Positions 1 to 9,415 of a stretch of 52,533 nucleotides of DNA are shown one piece after another (the stretch's first letter is position 1; the number at the start of each line of letters is the position of its first letter). A model generated the notes under the pieces. The model saw nothing but the letters and a program-made list of their open reading frames with translations. It had not been told where the DNA came from and did not search any database. Source of the DNA: Comamonadaceae bacterium (GTDB lineage: Bacteria > Pseudomonadota > Gammaproteobacteria > Burkholderiales > Burkholderiaceae_C); the NCBI GenBank assembly GCA_947451385.1, contig CANFYZ010000014.1:1-52533 (forward strand), written 5' to 3'. Made by a program: the position numbers and the translations under genes.

Positions 1-558
1 GATCTAGGCGAGACAACAAAAGCCTGGAGTGGGAACACCGCAATTTCAGCAGGTACAACACCTGATGGCAGCCTGGACTATTGGGTCCCCAAAGGTGCGA
101 GTCGTTTCCATTTTGCAGGTGGGGCTCGCTTCGTGCACGGCAGTGCAATGCCCCAAGAGGTTGTGGTACCTCTGGTGACCGTTCGCGAAAGTGAGGCCGA
201 AGGTTCGAAAACTCGTTCAGTCAGTATCAGCCTGCTGGGTTCTACAAATAAAGTGGTGACCAACACCCAACGGTTTGAGTTCATTCAGACGGATGCCGTT
301 TCGGAACGCGTTCTTGCCCGAACCGTAGTTGTATCCCTGCGGGATGGTGAAAAGCTGATCAGCGATCAACAAACCCTCACTTTTGACAGCACTTCACAAC
401 TTCTGGATGAACGAAAGAGATCTGTCTTTTTAACAATTCTGAGCGGTAACTACGAATCACACAAACGCTATGACTTGGTCATACGAGATGCGGTGACGAA
501 AGTTGAAGTGCTTCGACAGCCAGTTCAAATTGACTTGGCGTTTGGCAACGATTTTTAA
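1..558 (+). CDS. pglZ: PglZ, C-terminal part (BREX phosphatase-fold protein), 5'-truncated by window edge
   Basis: The reading frame is open from base 1 to the TAA at 556-558, giving the last 185 residues. The gene starts outside the window. The segment WVPKGASRFHFAGG followed by RFVHGSAMPQEVVVPLVTVR resembles the C-terminal end of PglZ proteins, in which an HGG/HGS-type motif precedes a PQEVVVP-like strand. The final ~100 residues form a beta-rich tail. PglZ is an alkaline-phosphatase-superfamily core component of BREX phage defence. The catalytic metal-binding part would lie upstream and cannot be checked. The call rests on these C-terminal motifs and on brxL following 22 bases downstream, an arrangement found in type 1 and type 4 BREX loci. 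Confidence 0.8.
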   Translation, partial: DLGETTKAWSGNTAISAGTTPDGSLDYWVPKGASRFHFAGGARFVHGSAMPQEVVVPLVTVRESEAEGSKTRSVSISLLGSTNKVVTNTQRFEFIQTDAVSERVLARTVVVSLRDGEKLISDQQTLTFDSTSQLLDERKRSVFLTILSGNYESHKRYDLVIRDAVTKVEVLRQPVQIDLAFGNDF

Positions 559-580
559 GAATAAGTACAAGGAGTAGGCG

Positions 581-2689
581 ATGAGCGAATTTGACGACAA
601 AATAAATCAGCACTTTGCTGGCCTGGTGGTGCGCAAAGACCTGGTGAAAGCTGTCAAAGGCAATGCAATCGTGCCGACCTATGTGCTCGAGTACTTGCTT
701 GGCCAGTATTGCGCCACCAACGACGAAGCGACCATCCAAACAGGCATCGATACGGTTAAAGAAATTCTGCGCAAGCATTACGTTCATCGCAATGAAGCAG
801 GTCTTGTTCGATCGACCATCAAGGAAAAGGGTCGGCACAAAGTCATTGATCGCATCAGCGTCTCACTGAATGACAAAGACGATGTCTATGAGGCAGAGTT
901 CTCTAACCTTGGTATCAAGAAGGTTTTGATTGACTCAGGCACAGTCAAGGCGCACCAGAAGTTGCTGGTCGGTGGTGTTTGGTGCATTGCGGACTTGGAG
1001 TACGAGCACACAGAAGAAAAAGCTGTGACGCCTTGGATTCTTGCCTCACTTAAACCGATTCAGATCTCTCGCTTTGAATTTGATGGCTATGTTGAGGCAC
1101 GCAAACAATTCAGCACGGAAGAGTGGATCGACCTGCTAATACAAAGCATTGGCTTCAACCCACAGATGTTTGGCAAGCGGAACAAGCTTTTGCAACTAAT
1201 TCGCTTGATCCCGTTTTGTGAGCGCAACTACAACCTGATTGAATTGGGTCCGAAGGGAACTGGTAAGTCGCATGTGTATTCCGAGTTCTCACCGCACGGA
1301 ATCCTGATTTCAGGTGGCGAGGTCACTGTACCCAAGCTTTTCGTCAGCAATTCCTCCGGTAAGCTGGGCCTGGTCGGCTATTGGGATGTGGTCGCTTTTG
1401 ATGAATTTGCGGGCAAGCAAAAGAAAGTCGACAAAGCACTTGTCGACATCATGAAAAACTACATGGCCAACAAGTCCTTCTCCCGGGGTGTCGAAACCCT
1501 AGGGGCCGAGGCCAGCATGGTGTTCGTGGGAAACACGGATCACACAGTGCCTTACATGCTCAAGCACTCTGACTTGTTCGACCCCCTGCCAGAGAAGTTT
1601 CATGACTCAGCATTCCTCGACCGGGTTCACAGCTACATTCCAGGCTGGGAAGTGGACGTGATTCGTGGTGAGATGTTCTCCACAGGCTACGGATTTGTTG
1701 TGGACTATTTGGCTGAGATTCTCAAATCTTTGCGCAGCCATGACTTTTCGGATCGGTACAAAAAGCATTTCAGCTTGTCTGAAGAGATCTCCACCCGCGA
1801 CCGAGACGGTATTAACAAAACTTTCTCAGGACTCATGAAGATTTTGTATCCCCAGGGTGCGGCAACTGAGTCTGAAATTGAAGATCTACTCAGGGCTGCG
1901 ATTGAGGGTCGAAAACGAGTTAAGGACCAACTGCTGCGCATCGACTCCACTTACCCTGAAGTGCGCTTTGCATATGAAGGTAAGGATGGTCAAGAGAAGC
2001 TGGTTCGTACTTTGGAGGAGGACGAGTATCCCAACCAATACCACCGTCGCCTGCCCATTGAAGTTCAATCACAAGCGGCTGAATCTTCTCCAATAACAGC
2101 AACACCCAGCCCAGCCTCGACGGAAGCCGCATCGACCCCCTTCGCAGCCACGATAAGTCCACCAGCTGCGGTTGAAGCGGTTTTAAAGGAGCAACACCTG
2201 GTCTTTCAAGAAAATCAGCGTGGCGTGAGTTTTGACGCCCTGTTTGGCTCCTATTTGGCTGGTGCCAAACGGATCATCATCACGGATCCATACATGCGCT
2301 TGTTTCACCAGTTGCGCAACTTGATGGATCTCATGGAAACGATCAGCAAGTTCAAAGGCCCTGACGAAGAAGTGGCCGTTCATGCAGTAACCGTAGAAGA
2401 CGAATTCAACGGGGACCGTCAATCAGAAAATCTACAAAAAATTGCTGATGCCTGCCAGAGCGTGGGGATTCAGTTCACCTGGGCTTATGACACATCAGGC
2501 ACAAAACATGACCGTGACATCACGACTGACCATGGCTGGAAGATCGCTTTGAGTCGAGGACTCGACGTATTCCAACGCTTTGAACTGAACGACGCCTTTA
2601 ACTTTGCCAACCGGATGCAGCAGCATAGGCAATCCAAAGAGTTCAACGTTACTTATGTGCGAATGAAACCCGAAGGCGTAAAGCGCTAA
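581..2689 (+). CDS. brxL: BrxL-family AAA+ protein with C-terminal MIT_C-like domain
   Basis: 702 residues, ATG preceded by AAGGAG. Residues ~1-160 match the BrxL N-terminal domain. The AAA+ core has Walker A GPKGTGKSH (223-231), Walker B VVAFDEF (270-276), sensor-like FVGNTD (315-320) and an arginine-finger-like FLDRVH (345-350). Homology to classical BrxL continues to about residue 490 (FSTGYGFVVDYLAEIL, GLMKILYPQG, EGRKRVKDQL). The Lon-like peptidase domain that normally follows is not visible. Instead there is a Pro/Ala/Ser linker (~495-535) and a domain at ~545-695 with DPYMR, HDRD and HGWKIALSRGLDVF, the pattern of the MIT_C (MITD1 C-terminal, phospholipase-D-like fold) family. BrxL is the AAA+ component of BREX; classical BrxL forms DNA-binding rings. 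The MIT_C call is from memory of the family and was not searched. Confidence 0.88.
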   Translation: MSEFDDKINQHFAGLVVRKDLVKAVKGNAIVPTYVLEYLLGQYCATNDEATIQTGIDTVKEILRKHYVHRNEAGLVRSTIKEKGRHKVIDRISVSLNDKDDVYEAEFSNLGIKKVLIDSGTVKAHQKLLVGGVWCIADLEYEHTEEKAVTPWILASLKPIQISRFEFDGYVEARKQFSTEEWIDLLIQSIGFNPQMFGKRNKLLQLIRLIPFCERNYNLIELGPKGTGKSHVYSEFSPHGILISGGEVTVPKLFVSNSSGKLGLVGYWDVVAFDEFAGKQKKVDKALVDIMKNYMANKSFSRGVETLGAEASMVFVGNTDHTVPYMLKHSDLFDPLPEKFHDSAFLDRVHSYIPGWEVDVIRGEMFSTGYGFVVDYLAEILKSLRSHDFSDRYKKHFSLSEEISTRDRDGINKTFSGLMKILYPQGAATESEIEDLLRAAIEGRKRVKDQLLRIDSTYPEVRFAYEGKDGQEKLVRTLEEDEYPNQYHRRLPIEVQSQAAESSPITATPSPASTEAASTPFAATISPPAAVEAVLKEQHLVFQENQRGVSFDALFGSYLAGAKRIIITDPYMRLFHQLRNLMDLMETISKFKGPDEEVAVHAVTVEDEFNGDRQSENLQKIADACQSVGIQFTWAYDTSGTKHDRDITTDHGWKIALSRGLDVFQRFELNDAFNFANRMQQHRQSKEFNVTYVRMKPEGVKR

Positions 2690-2716
2690 GCACCAAAAAA
2701 ACAAAGAAAGCGCGAT

Positions 2717-4408
2717 ATGGCAAAAGCAGAAGCATCAGTTGAAGAACTTGTCGGAATGATTGAACGAGGCGAGCTGCGTTTGCCTGAGATGCAGCGACAG
2801 TACGTTTGGCGCTCCACCAGAGTTCGTGATTTGCTCGATTCCCTTTATCGCGGCTACCCCTCCGGGGCGATCTTGCTTTGGGAAACCGATGAAGACGTGC
2901 CATTGCAGGCGATGGCAGTTGGCCAACAAAGTAACCCCTACAAGACCACACGGCTGCTTTTGGATGGGCAGCAGCGGCTCACATCACTTTCGGCTGTGAT
3001 TCGGGGTGAGCCTGTGAATGTTCGCGGCAGAAAGCGTCCGATTGAAATTCTTTTCAACCTTGAGCACCCCAACGAGCTTCAGGGCTTCATGGAGATCAAT
3101 GAGGAAAGTGACGTTGATGACACCGAGCCCGACCAGGTGGACGCATCGGAGGATGAACTCCAGCAGCGTTTTGACCGAATGACCTTCGTTGTATCGACCC
3201 GCAAGTTGGAAAGCAGTCCGCGCTGGGTCAAAGTCTCAGAGGTTTTCAAGAGCACAAGCAACACCGAATTCCTCAAACGGGCTGGCGTGACCTCCTTTGA
3301 TGACCCTCGTGCAGACCTTTATGGCCAGCGTCTTGATCGCCTCAGGGCCGTCAAGAAGTACGTGTACCGCATGGATGTACTGGAGCGCACGCTTTCCTAT
3401 GACGAGGTGACTGAGATCTTTGTGCGGGTCAACTCACTTGGCGCAAAGCTTCGAAGCTCGGATCTTGCACTGGCCCAAATCACTGCGAAGTGGAAAAACT
3501 CACTTCATACCTTCCAGGCATTCCAAGGCAAGTGCAAAGAAGTCGGATTTGACCTTGAACTGGGTATCCACTTGAAGAATATGGTGGCAATGGCCACTGG
3601 ACAATCTCGGTTCAAAACGGTGAGCTCGCTTGATATCACCCGGCTTCAAACGGCGTGGACTGATGCTTGCGAAGGCATGAATTTCGCCATGAATTTTCTC
3701 AAAAGCAACGTCGGGATTGATAGTCCAGCATTGCTTTCCTCTCCGTCCATGGTGGTGGCCATTTCGTATTTCGGTCACAAGCGCAACTACCAAATTTCGC
3801 CAGATGAGTCCAAGTTGCTGCGTTATTGGGTGCTGGCAGCCAACGCCAAGGGCCGGTTCTCGCGCGGCTCAAGTGAAACACTGCTTGACCAGGACATCGC
3901 CTCAATTCGGGATGGAGGAGATATCCAGGACTTGATTGACCGGCTACGTTCGCAGGTAGGTAGGCTGGAAATTTCGCCTGAAGAGCTGTCTGGAAGGAAC
4001 CAACGTAGTGCGTTGTTCAAGACGATGTTCTTGGCCTTCCGCTCGGCTGGCGCAAAAGACTGGCATTCCAATCTGACGATTGCCCTTGATCACAGCGGTA
4101 TGCAACATCGCCTTCAGTTCCACCATATTTTTCCAAAGGCTGTGCTCACCAAGGCGGGCGTGATTTCACGCGAGGCCGACGACATATCCAATTTGGCCTT
4201 CATTGGTGGCAAGACCAACCGTGTCATCAGCGACAAGCCACCAAAAGAGTACCTTGCCTTTTTTGCCGCAAAGAGCGGTGAAGAGGGTTTCAGCGTCCAA
4301 GAGATTCCGCTCGATCCTGAACTGCTTGACACCCCGGCATACAAGAAGTTCCTTGAGGTACGTCGCGAACGAATCGCAAACAGACTCAACCTGTTCATTT
4401 CCGGCTGA
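2717..4408 (+). CDS. DUF262 (GmrS/ParB-like) protein with C-terminal HNH-type nuclease motif
   Basis: 563 residues, 27 bases after brxL on the same strand, so probably co-transcribed. The N-terminal DUF262 fold is marked by GELRLPEMQRQYVW (18-31) and LLLDGQQRLTSL (80-91), the nucleotide-binding signature shared with GmrS, BrxU and Dnd/Ssp-type effectors. The C-terminus has FHHIFPKAVL (~467-476) and ISNLAFIGGKTNRVISDKPP (~489-508), a His-Asn pattern of DUF1524/HNH nucleases. The same two modules make up type IV modification-dependent restriction enzymes (GmrSD) and the BREX-associated BrxU, so a nucleotide-dependent DNA endonuclease is the likely role. At 563 residues it is compact for a full GmrSD-type enzyme. 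Whether it targets modified DNA cannot be read from sequence. Confidence 0.8.
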   Translation: MAKAEASVEELVGMIERGELRLPEMQRQYVWRSTRVRDLLDSLYRGYPSGAILLWETDEDVPLQAMAVGQQSNPYKTTRLLLDGQQRLTSLSAVIRGEPVNVRGRKRPIEILFNLEHPNELQGFMEINEESDVDDTEPDQVDASEDELQQRFDRMTFVVSTRKLESSPRWVKVSEVFKSTSNTEFLKRAGVTSFDDPRADLYGQRLDRLRAVKKYVYRMDVLERTLSYDEVTEIFVRVNSLGAKLRSSDLALAQITAKWKNSLHTFQAFQGKCKEVGFDLELGIHLKNMVAMATGQSRFKTVSSLDITRLQTAWTDACEGMNFAMNFLKSNVGIDSPALLSSPSMVVAISYFGHKRNYQISPDESKLLRYWVLAANAKGRFSRGSSETLLDQDIASIRDGGDIQDLIDRLRSQVGRLEISPEELSGRNQRSALFKTMFLAFRSAGAKDWHSNLTIALDHSGMQHRLQFHHIFPKAVLTKAGVISREADDISNLAFIGGKTNRVISDKPPKEYLAFFAAKSGEEGFSVQEIPLDPELLDTPAYKKFLEVRRERIANRLNLFISG

Positions 4409-4442
4409 TACCCAAAACGCTTAGAGCAACGAAGTTTCATTC

Positions 4443-4500
4443 AACTTGGTTCAAAGCCCGTTTTGCCGAAACCGGCAAATTCACGGCTCGGAACCAAGTT
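4443..4500. repeat. Long imperfect palindrome between the BREX genes and tRNA-Ser
   Basis: A perfect 10-base outer inverted repeat, AACTTGGTTC (4443-4452) and GAACCAAGTT (4491-4500), encloses AGCC/GGCT (4455-4458/4485-4488) and an inner hairpin TTTGCCG/CGGCAAA (4462-4468/4473-4479) with a 4-base loop. A second inverted repeat follows, AAAAGTC (4504-4510) and GACTTTT (4542-4548). The element lies 35 bases after the stop of the DUF262 gene. It may act as a transcription end for the defence operon or mark the island boundary. There is no downstream T-run of the canonical terminator kind. The rest of 4409-4587 holds no convincing gene. Confidence 0.6.
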
Positions 4501-4587
4501 CGAAAAAGTCATGAGGTTTTGAGACAAACGGGGTTTGAGACGACTTTTCCGGGCCAACGCCACAGGCCGCAGTCAGGAGCCCAAAGC

Positions 4588-4611
4588 AAAAAGCCCCGCG
4601 TGGTGCGGGGC
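4588..4611 (-). terminator. Rho-independent terminator after tRNA-Ser
   Basis: Read on the minus strand, the stem GCCCCGC/GCGGGGC (7 pairs, 5-base loop ACCAC; 4593-4611) is followed directly by TTTTT (4592-4588). It lies 46 bases past the 3' end of the tRNA gene and fits as its terminator. A further inverted repeat, CCTGCT/AGCAGG with flanking CCTCAA/TTGAGG, sits between it and the tRNA (4621-4647). Confidence 0.85.
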
Positions 4612-4657
4612 CTGGTGCTGCCTCAAGGCCTGCTGAGCAGGTTTGAGGTCTTAGTAC

Positions 4658-4747
4658 TGGCGGAGGAGGAGGGATTCGAACCCTCGGTAGTGTTGCCACT
4701 ACGCCTGATTTCGAGTCAGGTACATTCGACCACTCTGCCACCCCTCC
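4658..4747 (-). tRNA. tRNA-Ser (anticodon CGA)
   Basis: 90 bases including an encoded CCA end. The minus strand starts GGAGGGG and ends CTCCTCC-G-CCA, a 7-pair acceptor stem with one G-T pair. The anticodon stem CCTGA/TCAGG holds the loop CTCGAAA, giving anticodon CGA for UCG codons. A long variable arm (GTAGTG/CACTAC) marks it as class II, as expected for serine. The T-arm loop is GGTTCGAATCC. It lies 34 bases beyond the end of serS, transcribed in the same direction, and is followed by a strong terminator. Confidence 0.97.
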
Positions 4748-4781
4748 GGATTCGGTTTTGTCTGTCGAAGGCGGTATTCTA

Positions 4782-7059
<2,278 letters not shown>

Positions 7060-7060
<1 letters not shown>

Positions 7061-7503
7061 TACAGCACCCCAATCAGACGCACTTCAAAGGTCACAGGTT
7101 GACCCGCCAAGGGGTGGTTGAAGTCAAACAAAACCGCGCCTTCGGCATTCACCTCCAGCACCGTTCCGGCGTACGAGCCCAGCCCGTCGGGGGTGGGGAA
7201 CTGCACCACATCGCCCGCAGCGTATTTTTCCATCGGGTCACCCAGTTGGTTGAGCAGTTTGCGCGCGACCCATTGCGCCATCTCCGGGTTGCGATCGCCA
7301 AAGGCCTCGCCCGCAGGCAGCTCAAAGGTGGTGTGCGTGCCTTCGGCCAAGCCCATCAAGCGCTCTTCCATGGCGGGCGACAGTTCGCCCGAGCCCAGCG
7401 ACAGGGTCGCCGGCTTGTCGGTGAAGGTGTTGATGATGTCGCCTTGCGGCCCGGCCAAGCGGTAATGAAGGGTCAAAAAGGAGCCGGTTTGAACGATGGA
7501 CAT
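7060..7503 (-). CDS. fkpB: FKBP-type peptidyl-prolyl cis-trans isomerase (FkpB/SlpA family)
   Basis: About 147 residues from ATG 7503 ([16 protein letters not shown]). A TTG at 7524 could extend it by seven residues, but the ATG matches the usual N-terminus of the family. FKBP-like segments include [23 protein letters not shown], then the insert (flap) domain typical of SlyD/FkpB, and [18 protein letters not shown] near the end. The protein isomerises prolyl bonds during folding. It lacks the His-rich tail of SlyD. Its stop overlaps the ispH start by one base, so the two are one transcription unit. Confidence 0.92.
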
Positions 7504-7621
7504 AAGGGTTTTTTGGAATGCCAAGCCAGTGGCAATCTGTGCATTAATGGTCTGATTGTAAAAAGCTTCTCAGAAGCCGACAAAAAAGCCTTTCTAAAGG
7601 CTGGCCAGGGAGGGCTCACTG

Positions 7622-8296
7622 ATGACCATCAAGGACTTACCGGTGGAGGCGCGCCCGCGCGAAAAAATGCTGGCCCGGGGGCCATCGGCGCTGAGCGATG
7701 TCGAGTTGCTGGCGATTTTGCTGCGCACCGGCATGGCGGGCAAAAACGTGTTTCAGCTGGCGCAAGAGCTGCTGAGCACCTTCGGCGGGGTGTCGGGCTT
7801 GCTCAACACGGGCACCACCGAGTTGAAATTGATCAAAGGCCTGGGGCCCGCCAAACGCGCTGAAATGGCGGCGGTGTTGGAGTTGGCGCGCCGGGGTTTG
7901 GCCGAGCAGCTGCAGGAGCGCCAAGCCTTCCATGCGCCTGAAGCGGTCAAACAGTATGTGCAACTGCACTTGGCGCACAAAAATCACGAGGTGTTTGCAG
8001 TCCTTTTTTTAGACAGCCAAAACCGCCTGCAAGCCATGGAAGAGCTGTTTCGTGGCACGTTGAGCCAAACCAGCGTGTACCCGCGCGAAGTGGTGCTGCG
8101 CGCCCTGCACCACCGGGCCGCCGCCGTGGTGCTGAGCCACAACCACCCCAGCGGCTCGGTGCAACCGAGCCGTGCCGATGAAACCCTCACCCAAACCCTC
8201 AAAGCGGCGCTGGCACTGGTGGATGTGCGGGTTTTGGACCATGTGATTGTGGGCCAAGGCCAAGCCCTGTCGATGGCTGAACAGGGCTTAATCTGA
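7622..8296 (+). CDS. radC: RadC-family JAB/MPN-domain protein
   Basis: 224 residues, ATG with GGGAGG 8 bases upstream. The N-terminal helix-hairpin-helix part contains [18 protein letters not shown] and [21 protein letters not shown]. The C-terminal JAB1/MPN metalloprotease-like domain carries the metal site SHNHPSG with a downstream Asp, plus the Glu in [12 protein letters not shown]. RadC proteins were once linked to DNA repair, but the biochemical role is unresolved. It is divergent from the fkpB-ispH unit, with ~118 bases between. Confidence 0.97.
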   Translation: MTIKDLPVEARPREKMLARGPSALSDVELLAILLRTGMAGKNVFQLAQELLSTFGGVSGLLNTGTTELKLIKGLGPAKRAEMAAVLELARRGLAEQLQERQAFHAPEAVKQYVQLHLAHKNHEVFAVLFLDSQNRLQAMEELFRGTLSQTSVYPREVVLRALHHRAAAVVLSHNHPSGSVQPSRADETLTQTLKAALALVDVRVLDHVIVGQGQALSMAEQGLI

Positions 8297-8342
8297 GACC
8301 GCTGCGGCGCGAAGGACTTGGGCTTTGTGGCACCATAGACGG

Positions 8343-8981
8343 GTGAAACTGAATACCTTGGCCGACCTCAAAAAGGTTCAAAAACAAATTGCGCAGGCGC
8401 ATGCCGAAGAAGTGGCTCGCGCTGCGGCTTTGGCTGCTGCTGCGCGCAAAGCGCATGCGGACAAAAACCTGTTTTCGATGGCGGTGGGCGCAGTCCAGGC
8501 GTTGCCTGACAAAAAACAAGCCATCAAAAAACCGGTGCCCGTGCCGCCCGTGGCGCTGCAAAGGAAAAAAGACGAAGAGGCTGTGCTGCGCGATGCCTTG
8601 AGTGATGAATTCGATGCCAGCACCCTGCTCGACACCGATGACATGCTCAGTTTTCGTCGCCCCGGCGTGGGCCGTGATGTCACCCACAAGCTGCGCAAAG
8701 GCGAGTGGTCGATTCAAAAAGAAATCGATTTGCACGGCCTGCGCAGCGACGAAGCCCGGCTGGCCCTGGCCACCTTCATTCGCGACGCCCACAAGCAAGG
8801 CTTGCGTTGCCTGCGCGTGGTGCACGGCAAGGGCCTGGGCTCACCGGGCAAAACGCCGGTACTCAAATCCAAAGTGCACAGCTGGTTGGTACAAAAAAAC
8901 CAGGTGATGGCCTTTGTCCAGGCCAAACCCGCTGAAGGTGGCGCGGGGGCCTTGGTGGTGTTGCTGAAGTCCGGTTACTGA
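8343..8981 (+). CDS. Smr-domain (MutS2-type nuclease domain) protein
   Basis: About 212 residues from GTG 8343 (VKLNTLADLKKVQKQ); an in-frame TTG 18 bases earlier is less likely. An N-terminal Ala/Lys-rich helix is followed by a charged middle and the Smr domain at the C-terminus: EIDLHGLRSDEARLALATF and LRVVHGKGLGSPGKTPVLK, where the DLHG and HGKG motifs carry the putative nuclease His residues. Stand-alone Smr proteins of this kind are DNA- or RNA-nicking endonuclease candidates. The gene is 46 bases after radC and in the same direction. It converges with the haemoglobin gene. Confidence 0.9.
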   Translation: MKLNTLADLKKVQKQIAQAHAEEVARAAALAAAARKAHADKNLFSMAVGAVQALPDKKQAIKKPVPVPPVALQRKKDEEAVLRDALSDEFDASTLLDTDDMLSFRRPGVGRDVTHKLRKGEWSIQKEIDLHGLRSDEARLALATFIRDAHKQGLRCLRVVHGKGLGSPGKTPVLKSKVHSWLVQKNQVMAFVQAKPAEGGAGALVVLLKSGY

Positions 8982-8989
8982 AAAACGGC

Positions 8990-9394
8990 TCAAACGTTTT
9001 GGTTGCGCATCCAGTCGGCGGTTTGAAAAAAACTGTTCTCTAAACGCTCGCGTAAAGCAGGGTCCAGACCTGTTTCGCGCATGGCTTGGGCCATGCAAGC
9101 CAGCCATTGGTCACGCTCCAAAATGCCAATCGCAAACGGCATGTGCCGCATGCGCAAGCGGGGGTGGCCAAAGCGGTCGGTGTACTCGGGCGGCCCGCCC
9201 AACCAACCACTCAAGAACCAAAACAACTTGTCGCGGGCAGCTGTCAACTCGGAGCCATGCACGGCACGCAACTCTTTATAGCCAGGCTCCAGGTCCATCA
9301 AGTCATAAAAACGGTCGACCAGGTTGCGTACTGCGCCCTCACCCCCTGCCCAGGCATAAGGGGTGTCTGCGGGTGGGGATGCTTGTTTCTCCAT
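8990..9394 (-). CDS. Group II truncated haemoglobin (trHbO type)
   Basis: 134 residues, a small cytoplasmic haem protein for O2 or NO binding and redox. Expected globin residues are present: Tyr30 (B10) in RFYDLM, proximal His84 (F8) in RLRMRHMPF, and Trp97 (G8) in ERDQWLACM, the Trp being characteristic of group II. WLGGPPEYTDRFGHP matches the conserved CD-E segment. The ATG is 21 bases after the stop of the FtsX-like permease gene, suggesting co-transcription, though no shared function is evident. Confidence 0.94.
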   Translation of the reverse strand: MEKQASPPADTPYAWAGGEGAVRNLVDRFYDLMDLEPGYKELRAVHGSELTAARDKLFWFLSGWLGGPPEYTDRFGHPRLRMRHMPFAIGILERDQWLACMAQAMRETGLDPALRERLENSFFQTADWMRNQNV

Positions 9395-9415
9395 ACGCCA
9401 AAATTCCGAAAGGTT

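Noticed and set aside
4433-4507. Possible integron attC site in the palindrome near tRNA-Ser
   Set aside because: ATTCAAC fits the left core RYYYAAC, but the right side reads GTTCGAA, which does not fit GTTRRRY, and no integrase or cassette structure is visible.
4481-4741. Minus-strand 86-codon frame starting in tRNA-Ser
   Set aside because: It is made of tRNA and terminator sequence and is a common false ORF over class II tRNA genes.
8982-9000. AAAACG/CGTTTT hairpin between the converging Smr and haemoglobin genes as a bidirectional terminator
   Set aside because: The stem is only six mostly A-T pairs, too weak to call.
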